NCBI GenBank assembly: GCA_020627535.1
Contig: JAHDGU010000005.1
Span: forward strand, 124,001-188,000
Length of the DNA: 64,000 nucleotides
DNA from: Saprospiraceae bacterium
Lineage (GTDB): Bacteria; Bacteroidota; Bacteroidia; Chitinophagales; Saprospiraceae
Reading direction: 5' to 3'
Part shown: positions 60,089 through 64,000 of the stretch, in pieces
Position numbering within the stretch: position 1 is the first letter of the stretch
Layout of the letters: every line of letters starts with the position of its first letter
The notes under the pieces: generated by a model
Seen by the model: only the letters and a program-made list of their open reading frames with translations
Databases searched by the model: none
What the model was told of the DNA's origin: nothing
Program-made: the position numbers and the translations under genes

Positions 60089-61522
60089 TTGGAAAAAGTA
60101 AGCCTCGTCCAGCCGGGCGATTTTGAACCCCACAAGCATTGGTATCCCAAGGCCCTCAATGCGACAATTCACCCTATGATCAGTTTCTTTCTCAATCTGA
60201 GGCAAGATCGTATCATCAAGAGATACTGCCACATGAGACCAGCTGTAAATCAAGATCGACTCTACGAAGTGCTCAATCATCGATGCAAATACTTCGTCTG
60301 GGCTGGTGCTGATTTGCTGAATGTCACTTCGGCTCTCGGCAAAAGACAGATGGTCGTCATAGAAAATAACTCTTGTCCCAGTGGACAAAAGTCTATGCCC
60401 CTTGTAGATGAGAATCAAGAGCAAGGGAGCTACAGACTCATGATTGAACGGAGTTTCAAACCCTACTTAAAAAATCTACGCAATAAGGTCAAAGGAGATC
60501 TTGCAGTGGTGTACGATAAAAACTTCATGGAAGTCGAGGGATATGCTCAGGTCATAGCGGATGTGATGAAGGAAAATGTCTGGCTGGTCAGTGCGTATAA
60601 TGAGGATGCGTCTCCAGTCATGAGTTTTGAGGATGGTGTCATGCATGTGCAGACGGCAGAAGGGAATCGAGCGATTAGGGCCGCTTTCAGATACTTGACA
60701 CAGAAACCGTGGAATCGCATTCCTGTCAACTGTAAGACCAGGATCCTCAATCCCATCATAGCTTGTCTGGCCGGTGGTCGCAATAAGATGGTAGCAGCCA
60801 AGGCATATGACATCTTCAATGCAGAGCTGCAAGGCAGTGGCCTTAAAATCAATGTACCAGAGACCATCTGGGATGTCAGCAAGAATGAAATACCTCTTTG
60901 GGTGAAGCGGCTGGGGGGTCATGCGGTCATCAAAGTTCCATACAGCAATGCAGGTCAAGGAGTCTTTACTATTGTGACCCAAGCGGAGCTTGATGCTTTT
61001 ATGGAGATGGACTTTGAGTACGACCTCTTTATCGTGCAGAGTCTCATCGGCAATGCCAACTGGAGCAGCACAAGCTCGCAGGGCAAACTGTATCATGTAG
61101 GTACGATACCAGATCAGAAGAATAAGACCTACGTTGCAGATATAAGGATGATGGTGAGCTCAACAGAACATGGTATCAAGCCGCTTTGTACCTACGCAAG
61201 GAGAGCAGAGAAAGCACTCAAAGACCATATCGATGGTGGCGCAGATAGCTGGGCGATGCTTGGAACCAATCTATCGGCCCGACTGGCAGATGGAACTTGG
61301 ACAAGTGATACCAATCGTCTCATGCTCATGGATCGACGTGATTTCAACAAGCTTGGTATCGGACTTGATGACCTGATTGAGGCTTACATACAGACGGTGC
61401 TCTCCACGGTTGCTATTGATCGTATGGCCTCGACCCTAGTCAATAAACAAGGAAAGTTTCGCATGAAACTCTTTCGCTCGTTGAATGATGACGCAAGCCT
61501 CATCGACGAGATCAAATTATAG
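60089..61522 (+). CDS. ATP-grasp-like ligase of unknown substrate
   Basis: 477 residues from TTG 60089. An ATG at 60062 is in frame but is closed by TGA after three codons (MNN-stop-DNTTELEKVS). The protein has ATP-grasp-like blocks in its second half (LGGHAVIKVPYSNAGQGVFTI for the nucleotide loop, VADIRMMVSS and a metal/phosphate region LMDRRDFNKLG) and a unique N-terminal half with NNSCPSGQKSMP. It probably joins an amine to a carboxylate. It lies 23 bases before the arginine-decarboxylase-like gene, so it may use a polyamine. Confidence 0.6.
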   Translation: MEKVSLVQPGDFEPHKHWYPKALNATIHPMISFFLNLRQDRIIKRYCHMRPAVNQDRLYEVLNHRCKYFVWAGADLLNVTSALGKRQMVVIENNSCPSGQKSMPLVDENQEQGSYRLMIERSFKPYLKNLRNKVKGDLAVVYDKNFMEVEGYAQVIADVMKENVWLVSAYNEDASPVMSFEDGVMHVQTAEGNRAIRAAFRYLTQKPWNRIPVNCKTRILNPIIACLAGGRNKMVAAKAYDIFNAELQGSGLKINVPETIWDVSKNEIPLWVKRLGGHAVIKVPYSNAGQGVFTIVTQAELDAFMEMDFEYDLFIVQSLIGNANWSSTSSQGKLYHVGTIPDQKNKTYVADIRMMVSSTEHGIKPLCTYARRAEKALKDHIDGGADSWAMLGTNLSARLADGTWTSDTNRLMLMDRRDFNKLGIGLDDLIEAYIQTVLSTVAIDRMASTLVNKQGKFRMKLFRSLNDDASLIDEIKL

Positions 61523-61545
61523 ACATTTCGTGACATTACTTTAGA

Positions 61546-62961
61546 ATGAAGAAAGGCAGACACAGTTATTTTGATCTGATCGATCAGAGCTATTATTTTC
61601 CCCAAGAGGGCTTTGACATCAAGGACGGACACTTGTCCTTTCATGGGCTGTCAATGAAGTATCTTATTGACAAATATGGCACGCCATTCAAGTTAATGTA
61701 CTTGCCTAAAATATCTGCGCAAATCCGACGTGCTAAGAATCTCTTCAACCGTGCGATCAAAAAAAACAACTACGGTGGTTCCTACCACTATTCTTATTGC
61801 ACCAAGTGTTGTCACTTTTCTCATGTGCTCAAAAAAGTATGCAAGGAAAAGGTGAATATTGAGACCTCTTCATCCTACGATATCGATATCGTGCTCAAGC
61901 TTTTTTCTGAAGGGCACATATCCAAGCAAACAATCCTTATCCACAATGGATATAAGACCAAACAATACCTGCAGAAGATCATTGGACTCAATGAGATGGG
62001 TTTTAAAAACTCGATTTGTGTATTGGATTCCAAGTCCGAATATACTGCGATTGAAAAAGCAATTGAAGATCTTGATCTGACGATTAAAATCGGGTTGAGG
62101 GTCGCCACTGACGAAGAGCCGCAAAACTCGTATTACACTTCAAGACTTGGTATTCGACCGACAGAGGTTGAGGATTTTACAAAGTCTATCAGCGGCAAAA
62201 ATCCTAAAATTGAACTTAAGATGATCCACTTTTTTATCGATAGTGGCATCAAGGATACACCATATTATTGGGGTGAGTTTCAAAAGGTTCTTTCTATATA
62301 TGGGACGATTAAAAAGATTTGTCCTTCAATGAAAGGAATCAACATTGGTGGTGGATTCCCGATCAGGAATAATCTAGGATTTGAATATGACTTTGAGTAT
62401 ATTATTAATGAAATCGTAGGGTCGATCCGAGAATTTTGTCAGACAGAAGAGTTAGAAGAACCAGATATCTTCACTGAGTTTGGAAAGTATACAGTGGGAG
62501 AGAGCGGTGCTGTCATATTTTCTGTTCTTGAGCAAAAACAGCAAAACGATCGTGAAAAATGGTACATCATAGACAATAGTCTGATGAATACAATTCCTGA
62601 TGCGTGGTCCCTGTCGGAGAAATTTATTTTGCTGCCCATCAACAAGTGGAGTCATTCGTATGATAAGGTGAATATTGGTGGGATTAGTTGCGATCATAGT
62701 GACTACTACAACTCGGAAGATATGAACCAGCAGGTCTACTTGCCAGAATACGACGATGGCGATATCGACCCATTGTACATTGGTTTTTTCCACACGGGAG
62801 CCTATCAAGATTCTATCAGTGGGTACGGTGGCATCAAGCACTGTCTCATTCCATCTCCAAAACTGATCATCGTAGATCGCGATGATAAAGGAAACTATGT
62901 CGATACAGTCTATCGGAATGAGCAAAGCGTAGAAGAGATGCTTGAAATTCTCGGCTATTAA
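61546..62961 (+). CDS. PLP-dependent decarboxylase, probably arginine decarboxylase
   Basis: 471 residues of the group IV (Orn/DAP/Arg) fold. The PLP-Lys region is YHYSYCTKCCHFSH (Lys of YCTK), the phosphate-binding Gly-rich loop is GINIGGGFP and the second-subunit substrate motif is GGISCDHSDYY. It is shorter than the E. coli SpeA enzyme, as in the compact Bacteroidota enzymes. The product agmatine would feed the agmatinase directly downstream, which decides the substrate assignment. Confidence 0.85.
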   Translation: MKKGRHSYFDLIDQSYYFPQEGFDIKDGHLSFHGLSMKYLIDKYGTPFKLMYLPKISAQIRRAKNLFNRAIKKNNYGGSYHYSYCTKCCHFSHVLKKVCKEKVNIETSSSYDIDIVLKLFSEGHISKQTILIHNGYKTKQYLQKIIGLNEMGFKNSICVLDSKSEYTAIEKAIEDLDLTIKIGLRVATDEEPQNSYYTSRLGIRPTEVEDFTKSISGKNPKIELKMIHFFIDSGIKDTPYYWGEFQKVLSIYGTIKKICPSMKGINIGGGFPIRNNLGFEYDFEYIINEIVGSIREFCQTEELEEPDIFTEFGKYTVGESGAVIFSVLEQKQQNDREKWYIIDNSLMNTIPDAWSLSEKFILLPINKWSHSYDKVNIGGISCDHSDYYNSEDMNQQVYLPEYDDGDIDPLYIGFFHTGAYQDSISGYGGIKHCLIPSPKLIIVDRDDKGNYVDTVYRNEQSVEEMLEILGY

Positions 62962-62974
62962 GGAGCATGGTACT

Positions 62975-63832
62975 ATGAAAAAATTGAGAACATACGCCGG
63001 AATCCCTGAAAAACTCGCAAGTAAAGAAATAGCTCAGATTTATTTGCAGTCCATTGCCTATGACGGTACGAGTACTTGGGGGAAAGGGGCCGATCGTGCC
63101 TTTGAGGCATTTTTAGAGGCAAGTGAAAATATGGAGCTGTATGATATCGAGACAGGAACTGAGGTGTACCACAAGGGTGTGTTCATGCCATCAGAAATGG
63201 GTGAGTTTAAGTCACCTCAGGATATGGTTGATCAGGTTTACACTCGCGTAAAGGAGTTGTTGACATCTCTCAAGTTCTTGACATTTTTGGGTGGTGAGCA
63301 CTCTGTCAGTATACCTATCTTGAGAGCATATCGTGAGCGATATCCTCAACTCAGTGTTTTGCAATTGGATGCTCACACAGATTTGCGACCAAGCTATGAA
63401 GGTACTGCCTACAATCATGCCTGCGCACTTTATGAATCTTCAAAGGAGTCAAATCTTGTACAAGTAGGTATTCGCAGCATGGATTCCTCAGAGATAGAGC
63501 ACCTATGCCAAGAGAAGGTTTATTGGGCACATGATATTCACGATCAAAGTGATTGGATGCAAGATAGTATTGATCAGCTTACTGATGATGTTTATATCAC
63601 CTTGGATTTGGATGTACTGGATCCGTCGATCATGCCAGCAACTGGCACGCCTGAGCCAGGAGGCTTGTCCTGGTATCAGATTGTGAGTTATCTGAGACGA
63701 GTCTTTGAGGAGAGAAATGTCGTCGGATTTGACATTGTTGAATTAGCACCCATAGAAAATATTACCGCTCCAAATTTTCTTGTGGCTAAACTATACTATA
63801 AGATGCTCACGTATAAATTTCTTACATCATGA
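62975..63832 (+). CDS. speB: Agmatinase (ureohydrolase)
   Basis: Start ATG 62975 (285 residues), behind AAGGAG at 62959-62964; an in-frame TTG at 62942 would overlap the previous gene. Manganese-site motifs: FLGGEHSVS, LQLDAHTDLRPSYEG, and TLDLDVLDPSIMPATGTPEPGG. It converts agmatine to putrescine and urea. Its stop overlaps the next start by four bases (ATGA), so translation is probably coupled. Confidence 0.92.
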   Translation: MKKLRTYAGIPEKLASKEIAQIYLQSIAYDGTSTWGKGADRAFEAFLEASENMELYDIETGTEVYHKGVFMPSEMGEFKSPQDMVDQVYTRVKELLTSLKFLTFLGGEHSVSIPILRAYRERYPQLSVLQLDAHTDLRPSYEGTAYNHACALYESSKESNLVQVGIRSMDSSEIEHLCQEKVYWAHDIHDQSDWMQDSIDQLTDDVYITLDLDVLDPSIMPATGTPEPGGLSWYQIVSYLRRVFEERNVVGFDIVELAPIENITAPNFLVAKLYYKMLTYKFLTS

Positions 63833-64000
63833 AGCAACAGTCGATTTCAAATTTTATCGAAGAGCATTTCTTGCATTTCAATGCAGCCACTCTCGTAGAT
63901 GCCGCCAAAGCGTACAAAGAGCAATTGAATGGTGGAAATAAGATGATTATTACATTGGCTGGTGCCATGTCTACCGCAGAATTAGGAAAGAGTCTGGCTG
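63829..64000 (+). CDS. Deoxyhypusine-synthase-like protein (start only)
   Basis: The 57 visible codons begin MKQQSISNFIEEHFLHFNAATL and contain MIITLAGAMSTAELG, the Rossmann-type NAD-binding start of deoxyhypusine-synthase family proteins. Bacteria make no hypusine; the homologues are thought to transfer aminobutyl groups between polyamines. Position at the end of the polyamine operon fits. The rest is beyond the window. Confidence 0.8.
   Translation, partial: MKQQSISNFIEEHFLHFNAATLVDAAKAYKEQLNGGNKMIITLAGAMSTAELGKSLA

Overview
The window reads as a chromosomal segment of a Bacteroidota bacterium, most plausibly a Saprospiria-like or other environmental lineage. The evidence is two secreted proteins with type IX secretion C-terminal sorting domains (30753-32306 and 56170-57462), two DUF2490 outer-membrane-type proteins, many Bacteroidota-style lipoproteins, an S9B dipeptidyl peptidase with a TAnnTTTG-type promoter, and few clear Shine-Dalgarno sequences. 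No rRNA, tRNA, CRISPR array, transposase or phage structural gene was seen, so most of it looks like ordinary backbone with some repeat-rich accessory stretches.

Layout: 1-3 kb holds a membrane protein cut by the window edge, an MscS channel, a DUF3124 lipoprotein and a KtrB/TrkH potassium transporter. 3-5.5 kb is a homogentisate/fumarylacetoacetate pair (tyrosine catabolism). 5.6-12.8 kb holds a secreted M48 protease, Dps, a small coiled-coil protein, a second MscS channel, a cupin, DUF2490 and DinB proteins. 13.1-21.8 kb is an efflux module: membrane-fusion adaptor, TolC, MacB-type ATPase, two FtsX-type permeases, then an NtrC-type sigma-54 activator and its histidine kinase. A sigma-54-like promoter and an upstream dyad precede it, which suggests self-contained control. 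22-28 kb carries a CsgG-like protein, a DUF1080/isomerase/Gfo-Idh sugar cluster and a MOSC/helical-repeat/DJ-1 group. 28.2-34 kb has the DPP-IV peptidase, a decayed gene tail, a T9SS protein and a porin-like protein bracketed by dispersed repeats.

34.5-38.5 kb contains a TPR histidine kinase plus LuxR-type regulator flanked by two copies of a small membrane-protein gene that share 239 identical bases. 38.6-44.6 kb holds a flavin monooxygenase, a gamma-glutamyltransferase-like enzyme, two lipoproteins and a five-domain peptidoglycan hydrolase. 44.7-48.6 kb has a DUF4403 lipoprotein and an ATP-dependent DNA ligase with its partner exonuclease. 48.7-54 kb has DUF2490, PEP carboxykinase, a Lys/Ala-rich secreted protein, HemW and a pseudogene with two lesions. 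54.1-60 kb has a short methylmalonyl-CoA mutase, a secreted cyanophycinase-like protein, a YfbK-like VWA lipoprotein and a GNAT enzyme. 60-64 kb is a polyamine operon: an ATP-grasp-like protein, an arginine-decarboxylase-like enzyme, agmatinase and a deoxyhypusine-synthase-like gene cut by the window end.

The least expected signal is a family of about twenty 16-base hairpins of the form NNNC-TNNC-GNNN-AAAW. The stem bases differ from copy to copy while staying complementary, and copies lie inside unrelated genes on both strands. It is not explained by any feature I recognise.
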